Shown here in pieces: positions 28,627 to 34,733 of a stretch of DNA of 64,000 nt. This DNA comes from Pseudoclavibacter helvolus (lineage in GTDB: Bacteria; Actinomycetota; Actinomycetes; Actinomycetales; Microbacteriaceae): the NCBI RefSeq assembly GCF_014191305.1, contig NZ_JACHWJ010000004.1:434001-498000 (forward strand), written 5' to 3'. Within the stretch, counting starts at the first letter, position 1; every line of letters begins with the position of its first letter. The notes under the pieces are model-generated. The model was not told the origin of the DNA. It did not search any database and was given only the letters and a program-made list of their open reading frames with translations. Position numbers and translations under genes: made by a program.

Positions 28627-29364
28627 GTGACCAATCTGGTGGACACCACGGAGATGTATCTCCGCACCATTCTCGACCTCGAGGAAGAGGGCATCACCCC
28701 GCTTCGGGCTCGAATCTCCGAGCGGCTCGGCCACTCGGGTCCAACGGTGTCGCAGACGATCGCCCGTATGGAGCGCGACGGACTCGTCTCCGTCGCCAGC
28801 GACCGCAGGCTTGTGCTCACCACTGACGGCCGGGCCAAGGCAACGCGAGTGCTGCGGAAGCATCGCATCGCCGAGGGCCTACTCGCCAACGTGATCGGGC
28901 TCGACCTCGCGCAGGTGCACGAAGAGGCCTGCCGGTGGGAGCACGTCATGAGCGACGAGGCCGAGCAGAGGATCTTCGAGATGCTCGGTCGCCCGAGCGA
29001 ATCGCCGTACGGCACTCCGATTCCCGGCCTCGATGAGTTCGGTGCTGAGCCTGCTGAGGAATTCCTTGCTGGAGTCGTGAGCGTGTCGACACTTCTCGAA
29101 GAGGCTGCGCGCGGCGCTACGTCGACCGAGCCGGTGCGCGCGAAGGTCCGTCGCCTCGGCGAGCCCGTTCAGTCTGACCTGCAGACGCTGACGCTGCTGC
29201 GCGAGGCCGGAGTGCTTCCGGGCACCGAAGTCACGCTGCAGCGTCGCGGCGCATGGATCGGCTTGCTCCCCGTATCCGGTGGCATCGGGGTCGAGGTCTC
29301 ACTCGAAACGGCCGAGCACGTCTACGTGGATGCGGTCCTGAGCCCCGAAGGTGCGCTAGGCTGA
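28627..29364 (+). CDS. Iron-dependent repressor, DtxR/IdeR family
   Basis: 245 residues. Winged helix (about 1-60), dimerisation and metal domain (about 65-140), and C-terminal SH3-like FeoA domain (about 160-245). All ligands known for DtxR occur at the same numbers: Met10, His79, Glu83 and His98 plus Cys102, Glu105 and His106. It should therefore respond to Fe(II), or possibly Mn(II). GTG 28627 has GGGAGG 9 bases upstream, unlike its leaderless neighbours. No DtxR box was found in the window. Confidence 0.93.
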   Translation: MTNLVDTTEMYLRTILDLEEEGITPLRARISERLGHSGPTVSQTIARMERDGLVSVASDRRLVLTTDGRAKATRVLRKHRIAEGLLANVIGLDLAQVHEEACRWEHVMSDEAEQRIFEMLGRPSESPYGTPIPGLDEFGAEPAEEFLAGVVSVSTLLEEAARGATSTEPVRAKVRRLGEPVQSDLQTLTLLREAGVLPGTEVTLQRRGAWIGLLPVSGGIGVEVSLETAEHVYVDAVLSPEGALG

Positions 29365-29445
29365 GATCTGGTCACGGCCAGCTGAAGATCTCCTCCGCAT
29401 TCTGCGGACCTGCAAGCGCCTGACTTCCGCTCCATTCCGGGGTTC

Positions 29446-29507
29446 GTTACCTCGGCGTTAGGGTTCTGACACCTAAGCGTGACAATTCACAGCTTTTCCA
29501 CTAGTGT
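29446..29507 (+). promoter_or_regulatory. Promoter of envelope gene A with 11-bp periodic GTNAC repeats
   Basis: Pentamers at 29446 (GTTAC), 29457 (GTTAG), 29468 (GACAC) and 29479 (GTGAC) are exactly 11 bp apart. The last forms the -35 GTGACA (29479-29484), 17 bases before the -10 TAGTGT (29502-29507). Tandem 11-bp spacing fits an OmpR-family regulator such as MtrA. Confidence 0.7.
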
Positions 29508-29513
29508 TGTGCG

Positions 29514-29639
29514 AGTCATGAGCTAGGCAATCTGCCTAGCTGGCAGGCCGAGGCGCCGTATCCCGCTCCTCGACCTAGCTTCCCCTGGTAACAGGCAAGA
29601 GCGGGATCGGCTCCCTGAGTCAGGCGCTGGAGGAACGAC
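29514..29639 (+). ncRNA. Structured 5' leader of envelope gene A (candidate cis-regulatory RNA)
   Basis: The predicted transcript carries about 126 bases of leader. A perfect 9-bp hairpin (AGCTAGGCA 29521-29529 with TGCCTAGCT 29533-29541) can switch with an overlapping TGCC/GGCA pairing. A second domain is closed by TCCCGCTC (29561-29568) with GAGCGGGA (29599-29606). It holds a CCTG-GTAA-CAGG hairpin with a GNRA tetraloop (29584-29595). The ribosome-binding site follows. Cell-wall hydrolase genes of actinobacteria often have c-di-AMP (ydaO) riboswitches, but the conserved ydaO sequence blocks were not recognised here. Confidence 0.5.
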
Positions 29640-30749
29640 TTGGAAAACTTTACGAACGCCACGGCACCGCTGACGCGACGTCAGGCTCGTGAGATCGAGC
29701 GCCGCACGGGCCAGCGCCCAGTGGCGACTGTCGGTGTCGCGGGTGTGTCCGCGCCGGTGATCGAGGCGTCGGTCGCAGAGATCAACTCGGCGCCATCGGT
29801 GCTGGCTGCCTCTGCGCCTTTCGTGCACGACACGGCGCACATCGAGCGCAACGAGCTCGGCGCGCTTGTCTCCGTACTTCCGACGACCACGGCACTGCCG
29901 CAGGTCGCCGGCGATGAGGCCGAGGCGAAGCTCGCTGAGGTCATCGAGATCCCAGAGGCATTCACCGGCCGCTCGGTCAGCATCCGTGCCGCGAAGCCCG
30001 CAGCACTCGTCACGCGTCAGCGACGCCGCACGGCTGGCAGCTTCGCGGCTGCTGCCACGGTTGCAGCTATCGCAACGGCAGGCGTCGTCGTTCCCGCGGC
30101 TGTCGCCGATGGCAACGACGCCAGCCAGGCTCAGGCCAACCTCCTTGGCGCCACCACGGTCGAGACCGAGGCTCCTTCGGCTGAGCCCAGTGCGACCGCC
30201 GAAGCCACCGAAGATGCGGCCACCGAGCAGGTCTCCGTCGACCTCGTCGCCGCGCCCGAGGTTGCGGTCGACCGCACCGAGTCCAGCGTCGTCACCCTCT
30301 CGAGCGACCAGGTCGCCGAAGTCGTCGCGACTCCGGAGCCCACTGCAACGGCAGACACGCGCGCCTCCACTGGCGGCAGCACGTCGACCGGTGGCAGCAC
30401 GTCCGGCCAGACCACGACCGCATCGACCGGCGGGCAGAGTGTTGACTCCTCGAGCGTCTCCGCAGCGGCTATGAGCTACGTCGGCGGCTACTTCGGTGTC
30501 TGCGACCTGCTCACCCAGGCCGCGTACGCAGCTGTCGGCATCTCGCTCCCGCGTGGCGTGTCCGCGCAGGCAGCAATGGGAACCCCGACCTCCAACCCGC
30601 AGCCTGGCGACCTCGTCGTCTGGCCAGGAGAGCACATCGGAATCTACGCCGGCAACGGCATGGTTATCGACGACCCGGGCTACGGCGGACGCTCCGTCCA
30701 GTACCGCTCGATCTCATGGGGCAGCCCCTACTACGTGACGCTCCGCTAA
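29640..30749 (+). CDS. NlpC/P60-like envelope protein A with degenerate catalytic motif
   Basis: 369 residues from TTG 29640, with GGAGG six bases upstream. Residues 11-27 carry LTRRQAREIERRTGQRP, shared by its two downstream paralogues. A cytosolic-looking stretch runs to about 125, then RQRRR and a hydrophobic export segment (134-156). The mature part has an Ala/Glu/Thr linker, a shared motif VDRTESSVVTLSSDQVAEV, a Ser/Thr/Gly linker, and an NlpC/P60-like domain (272-369). Catalytic candidates are Cys288 and His332, but the usual DCSG motif reads VCDLL. It probably cuts or binds peptidoglycan; activity is uncertain. Confidence 0.85.
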   Translation: MENFTNATAPLTRRQAREIERRTGQRPVATVGVAGVSAPVIEASVAEINSAPSVLAASAPFVHDTAHIERNELGALVSVLPTTTALPQVAGDEAEAKLAEVIEIPEAFTGRSVSIRAAKPAALVTRQRRRTAGSFAAAATVAAIATAGVVVPAAVADGNDASQAQANLLGATTVETEAPSAEPSATAEATEDAATEQVSVDLVAAPEVAVDRTESSVVTLSSDQVAEVVATPEPTATADTRASTGGSTSTGGSTSGQTTTASTGGQSVDSSSVSAAAMSYVGGYFGVCDLLTQAAYAAVGISLPRGVSAQAAMGTPTSNPQPGDLVVWPGEHIGIYAGNGMVIDDPGYGGRSVQYRSISWGSPYYVTLR

Positions 30750-30768
30750 CGAGCGAATCGCTTCGACT

Positions 30769-30797
30769 AGCGCGTCCAGCTTCGGCTGGGCGCGCTT
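30769..30797 (+). terminator. Terminator after envelope gene A
   Basis: AGCGCGTCCAGC (30769-30780) pairs with GCTGGGCGCGCT (30785-30796), one wobble, closing a TTCG tetraloop. Confidence 0.75.
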
Positions 30798-30801
30798 CGT
30801 C

Positions 30802-30874
30802 GTTACCGGCGTGTGATCACTCGTGCACTGATTTGTGACCTCACCGTGACAATTCTGTGACCTTTGTGTAGGCT
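30802..30874 (+). promoter_or_regulatory. Promoter of envelope gene B with seven 11-bp-spaced GTNAC-like repeats
   Basis: Pentamers start at 30802, 30813, 30824, 30835, 30846, 30857 and 30868. Those at 30835, 30846 and 30857 are perfect GTGAC. The 30846 copy is the -35 GTGACA, 17 bases before -10 TAGGCT (30869-30874). Confidence 0.75.
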
Positions 30875-30930
30875 CGGACGTGTCGAGGATGCCGGTTCCA
30901 ACGGTGTTCGAAAACACCGGAGGAGAAGTC

Positions 30931-32118
30931 TTGAGCACATCGAGCACGCCGCCCACGAAAAGCACCAAGGTGCTGACCCGCCGCGAAGCCCGCGCGATCG
31001 AGCGCCAGACCGGAGTTCGCCCCGCGGCCGCACCCATCACTCCAGCGGCTGTCGCCGGGGTCTCCGCCCCAGTCATCCAGGCTTCCGTTGCCGAAATCGC
31101 ATCGGCCGCCCCCGCCTTCTCGAGTTCCTCGGCTCCTGCGCCAGCAGCTCACGACACCGCTCGCATCGAACGGAACAAGCACGGATCCCTCGTGTCCGTC
31201 CTTCCTGTTGCTCCGACTGCTGGGCGGGAACCCCTCGGGTACGACGCGGTTGGCGACGACGCGCCCACTGCTGAGGTCATCAACATCTCCGAGGCGTTCA
31301 CCGGACGACCAGTGAGCATTCGGGCTGCCAAGCCCGCTGCGCTTGTTGCCCGTGGTCGTCGCCGCACCGCGGCGAGCTTCGCGGCGGCAGCAACCGTCGC
31401 CGCCGCCGCAACGGCAGGCATCGTGGTCCCTGCTGCAGTCGCAGATGGGCAGAGCGAGGTGCAGTCCCAGGCCAATCTCGTTGCCGCCACGTCACCTGAA
31501 GCAAGCGCGACAACCCCGGACGCTGATCCAGTTCCGGCTGCCGAAGACACCTCGGGCGAGGAGGCCGCGCTCGTTGCGGCTCCCGAGGTTGCCGTCGACC
31601 GTACTGACTCCACGGTTGTCTCGATCTCGAGTGACGACCTCGCTGCTGTCGCCGAGACGCCGACTCCGGCGCCAACCCCTGAGGCGACTCAGGAGCCGGT
31701 CGCGGAGTCGTCGACCTCGTCGAGCACCTCGTCCGGCGGTGGCACGAGCGGTCAGAACACATCCACGTCCTCGTCTTCCGGGGCATCAGAGGCGGCTCCG
31801 TCTGGGAATGTCGACACCTCGAGCCTGATCGCTGCTGCGCACAGCTACGTCGGCTCGTACTTCCCCGCCTGCACGGACCTCACGAAGGCCGTGTACGCGA
31901 CGCAGGGGATCTCCCTCTCCGGGTCTGTGAGCAACCAGATCGCCGGCGCTCGTCAGACCTCTAACCCGCAGCCCGGTGACCTCGTCGTGCAGCCGGGGGC
32001 GCACCTCGGCATCTACGCCGGCGATGGCATGGTCATCGACTCTCCTGGGTACGGAGGCAAGGTTGTGCAGTACCGCTCCATCTGGTGGAGCAACCCGGTG
32101 TACTACACCTTCAACTAG
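30931..32118 (+). CDS. NlpC/P60-like envelope protein B with degenerate catalytic motif
   Basis: 395 residues from TTG 30931, chosen because GGAGGAG precedes it at 5 bases. LTRREARAIERQTGVRP is at 15-31, a hydrophobic segment at about 148-171 follows RGRRR, and the shared motif AVDRTDSTVVSISSDDLAAV is at 221-240. A Ser/Thr linker leads to the C-terminal NlpC/P60-like domain (about 297-395). Cys314 (PACTDLTKAVYA) and His358 (GAHLGIYAG) are candidate catalytic residues; the DCSG loop is missing, as in protein A. Proteins A and B are closest to each other. A small hairpin (30902-30919) sits just before the ribosome-binding site. Confidence 0.85.
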   Translation: MSTSSTPPTKSTKVLTRREARAIERQTGVRPAAAPITPAAVAGVSAPVIQASVAEIASAAPAFSSSSAPAPAAHDTARIERNKHGSLVSVLPVAPTAGREPLGYDAVGDDAPTAEVINISEAFTGRPVSIRAAKPAALVARGRRRTAASFAAAATVAAAATAGIVVPAAVADGQSEVQSQANLVAATSPEASATTPDADPVPAAEDTSGEEAALVAAPEVAVDRTDSTVVSISSDDLAAVAETPTPAPTPEATQEPVAESSTSSSTSSGGGTSGQNTSTSSSSGASEAAPSGNVDTSSLIAAAHSYVGSYFPACTDLTKAVYATQGISLSGSVSNQIAGARQTSNPQPGDLVVQPGAHLGIYAGDGMVIDSPGYGGKVVQYRSIWWSNPVYYTFN

Positions 32119-32147
32119 CGCCTGGGGCGGACCGGCCCGCCGACACG

Positions 32148-32188
32148 AACGACGCCTCACCCAGCAACTGCCGGGTGAGGCGTCGTTT
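32148..32188 (+). terminator. Terminator after envelope gene B
   Basis: AACGACGCCTCACCC (32148-32162) is a perfect 15-bp complement of GGGTGAGGCGTCGTT (32173-32187), followed by T. Confidence 0.85.
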
Positions 32189-32192
32189 CGTC

Positions 32193-32264
32193 GTGATCAA
32201 AATGTGACTCTTTGACATGCTTCTGTGACCTCAGCGTGACATTCCCGTTATAAACGGTTACGCT
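32193..32264 (+). promoter_or_regulatory. Promoter of envelope gene C with GTGAC repeats
   Basis: GTGAT (32193), GTGAC (32204), GTGAC (32225), GTGAC (32236), GTTAT (32247) and GTTAC (32257) are spaced 10-11 bp or a double turn. The copy at 32236 is the -35 GTGACA, 17 bases before -10 TACGCT (32259-32264). Confidence 0.75.
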
Positions 32265-32315
32265 CGTTGGAGTCCAGGGCACCGTTTGGTGCTCAGCTCC
32301 ACCCGAAGGAACTCT

Positions 32316-33359
32316 ATGAGCACCACGCTGACTCGTCGCGAGGCCCGCGCCATCGAACGCCAGACCGGTGTGCGCCCAGTTGCAGATGCCACGCAGGCGC
32401 TGAGCGCCCTGACGTTCGCCTCCGTTGCGAAGCCCCAAGCCTCTTTCGTAGCCAAAGTCGAAGAGACCGGGCGCATCGAGCGCAACGCGATCACCTCGCT
32501 CCTCTCCGTCGTCCCCGCCGGTCAGGTCCCCATCGCCCAGGCCTCGGCGGGCAAGGATGAAGCGGATGCTCCCCGCGTCTCCGCCGCCTTCACGGGCGAG
32601 CGTGCCATGACGGTCCGGGCTCCCCGCCCGAAGCAGCTTGTCGCGCGCCGTCGCGTTGCCGGCGGCCTCGCGGTCGCAGCTTCGCTTGCCGCGGTCACGA
32701 CCGTCGGCGCGATCGTCCCGAGCACCATGGCGGCCCCCGCCAACGAGGCCAGCCTTTCCAGCGCCGTCACAGCGCAGGACGGCACATCCGACGACACAAA
32801 CGCGGATGCGCAGAGCGACCAGGCGAGCGTCGAGGCGGCCATCGCCGATGCCGTCGCGGACGCGACTCCAGCCGTGCCGGCGCCTGAGACCGTCACCGAC
32901 CGCACCGAGACCTCGGTCGTGAGCTTCAGCGCAGACCAGGTCGCCGCGGTAGCGACTCCGGAGCAGACCGCAGAATCGACCGCAGCAGACGCGAGCGGCA
33001 CGAGCGGCACCGCGGGCCAGAGCGTTGTCGGCGCGAGCGTCGTCGAGACGGCTTCGCAGTTCATCGGCGTCTCTCCGTACGTGTTTGGGGGAGCGACGCC
33101 GGACGGTTTCGACTGCTCTGGACTCGTCAAGTACGTGTTCGGCCTCCACGGCGTCGACGTCGCACACGGCGTCAGCGCGCAGGCCGCCGCGGGCACGCGC
33201 GTCTCCGACCCACAGCCGGGCGACCTCGTCATCTTCCCGAACTTCCACGTTGGCATCTACGCGGGCAACGGCCAGATGATCGACGCGCCGACGGAGGGCC
33301 GCATGGTCGAGCTCGGCGGCCTCGACGCGGGCGGCAGCTACTACTTCGTGCGCCTCTGA
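32316..33359 (+). CDS. NlpC/P60 peptidoglycan endopeptidase C
   Basis: 347 residues. ATG 32316 has GAAGGA upstream and starts the shared MSTTLTRREARAIERQTGVRP block. The basic run ARRR precedes a hydrophobic export segment (about 113-139). The motif VTDRTETSVVSFSADQVAAV is at 193-212. The NlpC/P60 domain (about 240-347) is intact: Cys267 in DGFDCSGLVKYV, His311 in NFHVGIYAGNG and a third polar residue downstream. It is expected to cleave D-gamma-glutamyl-meso-DAP or related stem-peptide bonds. The leader is only about 45 bases, without the structures of gene A. Confidence 0.92.
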   Translation: MSTTLTRREARAIERQTGVRPVADATQALSALTFASVAKPQASFVAKVEETGRIERNAITSLLSVVPAGQVPIAQASAGKDEADAPRVSAAFTGERAMTVRAPRPKQLVARRRVAGGLAVAASLAAVTTVGAIVPSTMAAPANEASLSSAVTAQDGTSDDTNADAQSDQASVEAAIADAVADATPAVPAPETVTDRTETSVVSFSADQVAAVATPEQTAESTAADASGTSGTAGQSVVGASVVETASQFIGVSPYVFGGATPDGFDCSGLVKYVFGLHGVDVAHGVSAQAAAGTRVSDPQPGDLVIFPNFHVGIYAGNGQMIDAPTEGRMVELGGLDAGGSYYFVRL

Positions 33360-33376
33360 CCTCCTGCTCCTGCTTC

Positions 33377-33450
33377 ATGCGGGAGGGGCGGCTTCCTGTC
33401 TCGTGCCTGTCGGGCTCGTGAACAAGTGAAGACGCCCCTCCCGCATTTTG
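33377..33450 (+). terminator. Terminator after envelope gene C
   Basis: Nineteen-base arms (33377-33395 and 33428-33446) pair with one mismatch around a 32-base loop, then TTTT. Confidence 0.75.
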
Positions 33451-33473
33451 CATCCGTGGTCTACGCTGATGCC

Positions 33474-33669
33474 AGATCGACGACACTCGGGAGCGTCAAT
33501 GAGGGCACGCAGCAGCATCCACGCCAAGGATGCGCGCGCGTGCTCAGCCCTCGACGTCTACCAGAGCGGTGAAGCCTGTCAGACCGTACGAATACAGGCC
33601 GACGAGTCTCGTCAGTCCATCTACCTACTCGATTCAAGGGTGCCGCCGATCCGGGCGGTGCCCTTTTTT
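33474..33669 (+). ncRNA. Candidate structured RNA with own promoter and terminator
   Basis: The 336-base gap before the HNH gene holds the previous terminator and this unit. TACGCT (33462-33467) is a plausible -10, giving a start near 33474. GAGGGC (33501) pairs with GCCCTC (33552), ACGC with GCGT, and GCATCC (33515-33520) with GGATGC (33528-33533), forming one long stem. GCCTGT/ACAGGC and GACGAG-T-CTCGTC hairpins follow. The unit ends in a perfect 12-bp terminator (33636-33647 with 33654-33665) and six T. No convincing reading frame occupies it. It could be an independent sRNA or an attenuator for the HNH gene. Confidence 0.55.
33636..33669 (+). terminator. Strong intrinsic terminator upstream of the HNH gene
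   Basis: AAGGGTGCCGCC pairs perfectly with GGCGGTGCCCTT around GATCCG, followed by TTTTTT. It ends 26 bases before the HNH start codon. Confidence 0.9.
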
Positions 33670-33695
33670 CGTACGGATGCGAAAGCAGGTCCGCG

Positions 33696-34190
33696 ATGCG
33701 AACTCTCGTCCTGAACGCAGGCTACGAACCGCTCGGGGTGGTCTCCGACAGACGAGCGCTTGTGCTCGTGTTGCACGGCAAGGCCAACGTCATCGATGTC
33801 GATGAGGAGCACCCCGTGCTCGGGTCGAGCGGCGTGTGGGAGCGACCTCGCGTCATCCTGCTCACCAGGTACGTGCGGGTCCCGATGGCTCGCATGCAGC
33901 CCGTCAGCCGCAAGGGTGTCCTGCGCCGGGACGCGAACCGCTGCGGCTACTGCGACGGGTTCGCGAACACGATCGACCACATCCTGCCGCGCTCGAGGGG
34001 CGGACGCGACAGCTGGGAAAACCTCGTCGCGTGCTGCCTCAGGTGCAACAACGTGAAGGGTGACAAGACGCCGGGGGAGATGGGGTGGCGCCTTCGCCTC
34101 ACGCCTCGTCCTCCGCGCGCCACAGGCTGGTCTCCCCGCAGCGTCGAGCGTGAGTTGCCGGAGTGGGCTGCCTACCTGCCCGCCGCCTAG
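33696..34190 (+). CDS. HNH endonuclease family protein (widespread actinobacterial type)
   Basis: 164 residues. The N-terminal half opens MRTLVLNAGYEPLGVVSDRRA. The HNH core is DANRCGYCDGFANTIDHILPRSRGG, NLVACCLRCNNVKGDKTP, with CxxC pairs for structural zinc and the catalytic DH. It is a housekeeping-like HNH protein found in most actinobacteria, and its natural substrate is unknown to me. The start has only a weak AGGT site. It lies directly behind a strong terminator, so expression may depend on read-through. Confidence 0.9.
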   Translation: MRTLVLNAGYEPLGVVSDRRALVLVLHGKANVIDVDEEHPVLGSSGVWERPRVILLTRYVRVPMARMQPVSRKGVLRRDANRCGYCDGFANTIDHILPRSRGGRDSWENLVACCLRCNNVKGDKTPGEMGWRLRLTPRPPRATGWSPRSVERELPEWAAYLPAA

Positions 34191-34244
34191 CGAGCCGGAA
34201 GCCGGCGCAGTCCTCAATCGGCGGACTCGCGGTGCTCACGCGAG

Positions 34245-34700
34245 CTAGCGGACTTGGACGATCTGCTCCGCCCGCGTCTTGAAGGCCTCGGCCCGCTGCT
34301 GCAGTTCGTGTTCGAAGACGGGCTTCGTCGCCGCGCCGATGGTCGAGGCGAAGAGTGGGGAGGCAAGCTTGTACGTGAACTTCCACGTCGCCTTCGTGCC
34401 ACTTTCGAGAGCCTCGAATCGCCAGCCCTCGCCGAACGACGACAGCCAGTTCGGGCCCTTGACCATCTCCGCCGCGCTCACGAGCGGAGCGTGCACGACG
34501 CGCAGTTCCAGGATCATCCGCCGGCCGCCCGGGGTCTTCGTGAAGCAGTGCGCGCCGACAACCGGCGCGTCTGCACCACGGATGTACTCGCTGCGGACGA
34601 CGCCGGGATCCCAGCTGCGCGCCTCTCCGACCGTGTGGGCAAGCGCGAAGGCCTCCTCCACGGGGAGGGGCACGATCACGGACGCTTCGAGCTGAGGCAT
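34245..34700 (-). CDS. SRPBCC-fold (START/polyketide cyclase-like) protein
   Basis: 151 residues. Layout fits the SRPBCC helix-grip fold: strand-forming ASVIVPLPVEEAFALAHTV, central strands SEYIRGADAPVVGAHCFT and MILELRVVHA, then a long C-terminal helix (TIGAATKPVFEHELQQRAEAF). It probably binds a small hydrophobic ligand; no catalytic residues can be assigned. ATG 34700 follows TAGACT by 7 bases, so leaderless, back to back with the next gene. Confidence 0.82.
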   Translation of the reverse strand: MPQLEASVIVPLPVEEAFALAHTVGEARSWDPGVVRSEYIRGADAPVVGAHCFTKTPGGRRMILELRVVHAPLVSAAEMVKGPNWLSSFGEGWRFEALESGTKATWKFTYKLASPLFASTIGAATKPVFEHELQQRAEAFKTRAEQIVQVR

Positions 34701-34707
34701 GGAACCA

Positions 34708-34727
34708 AGTCTAGGAGTGACTAGCCT
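34708..34727. promoter_or_regulatory. Back-to-back -10 elements of two leaderless genes
   Basis: TAGACT (34713-34708, minus) serves the SRPBCC gene and TAGCCT (34722-34727, plus) the HerA-like gene. Only 33 bp separate the two start codons, so each -35 must lie inside or next to the other gene's first codons. Confidence 0.55.
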
Positions 34728-34733
34728 GGTGCC

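Noticed and set aside
29514-29639. Classical c-di-AMP (ydaO) riboswitch
   Set aside because: The context fits, but the conserved ydaO sequence blocks could not be matched by eye, so it is reported only as a candidate leader RNA.
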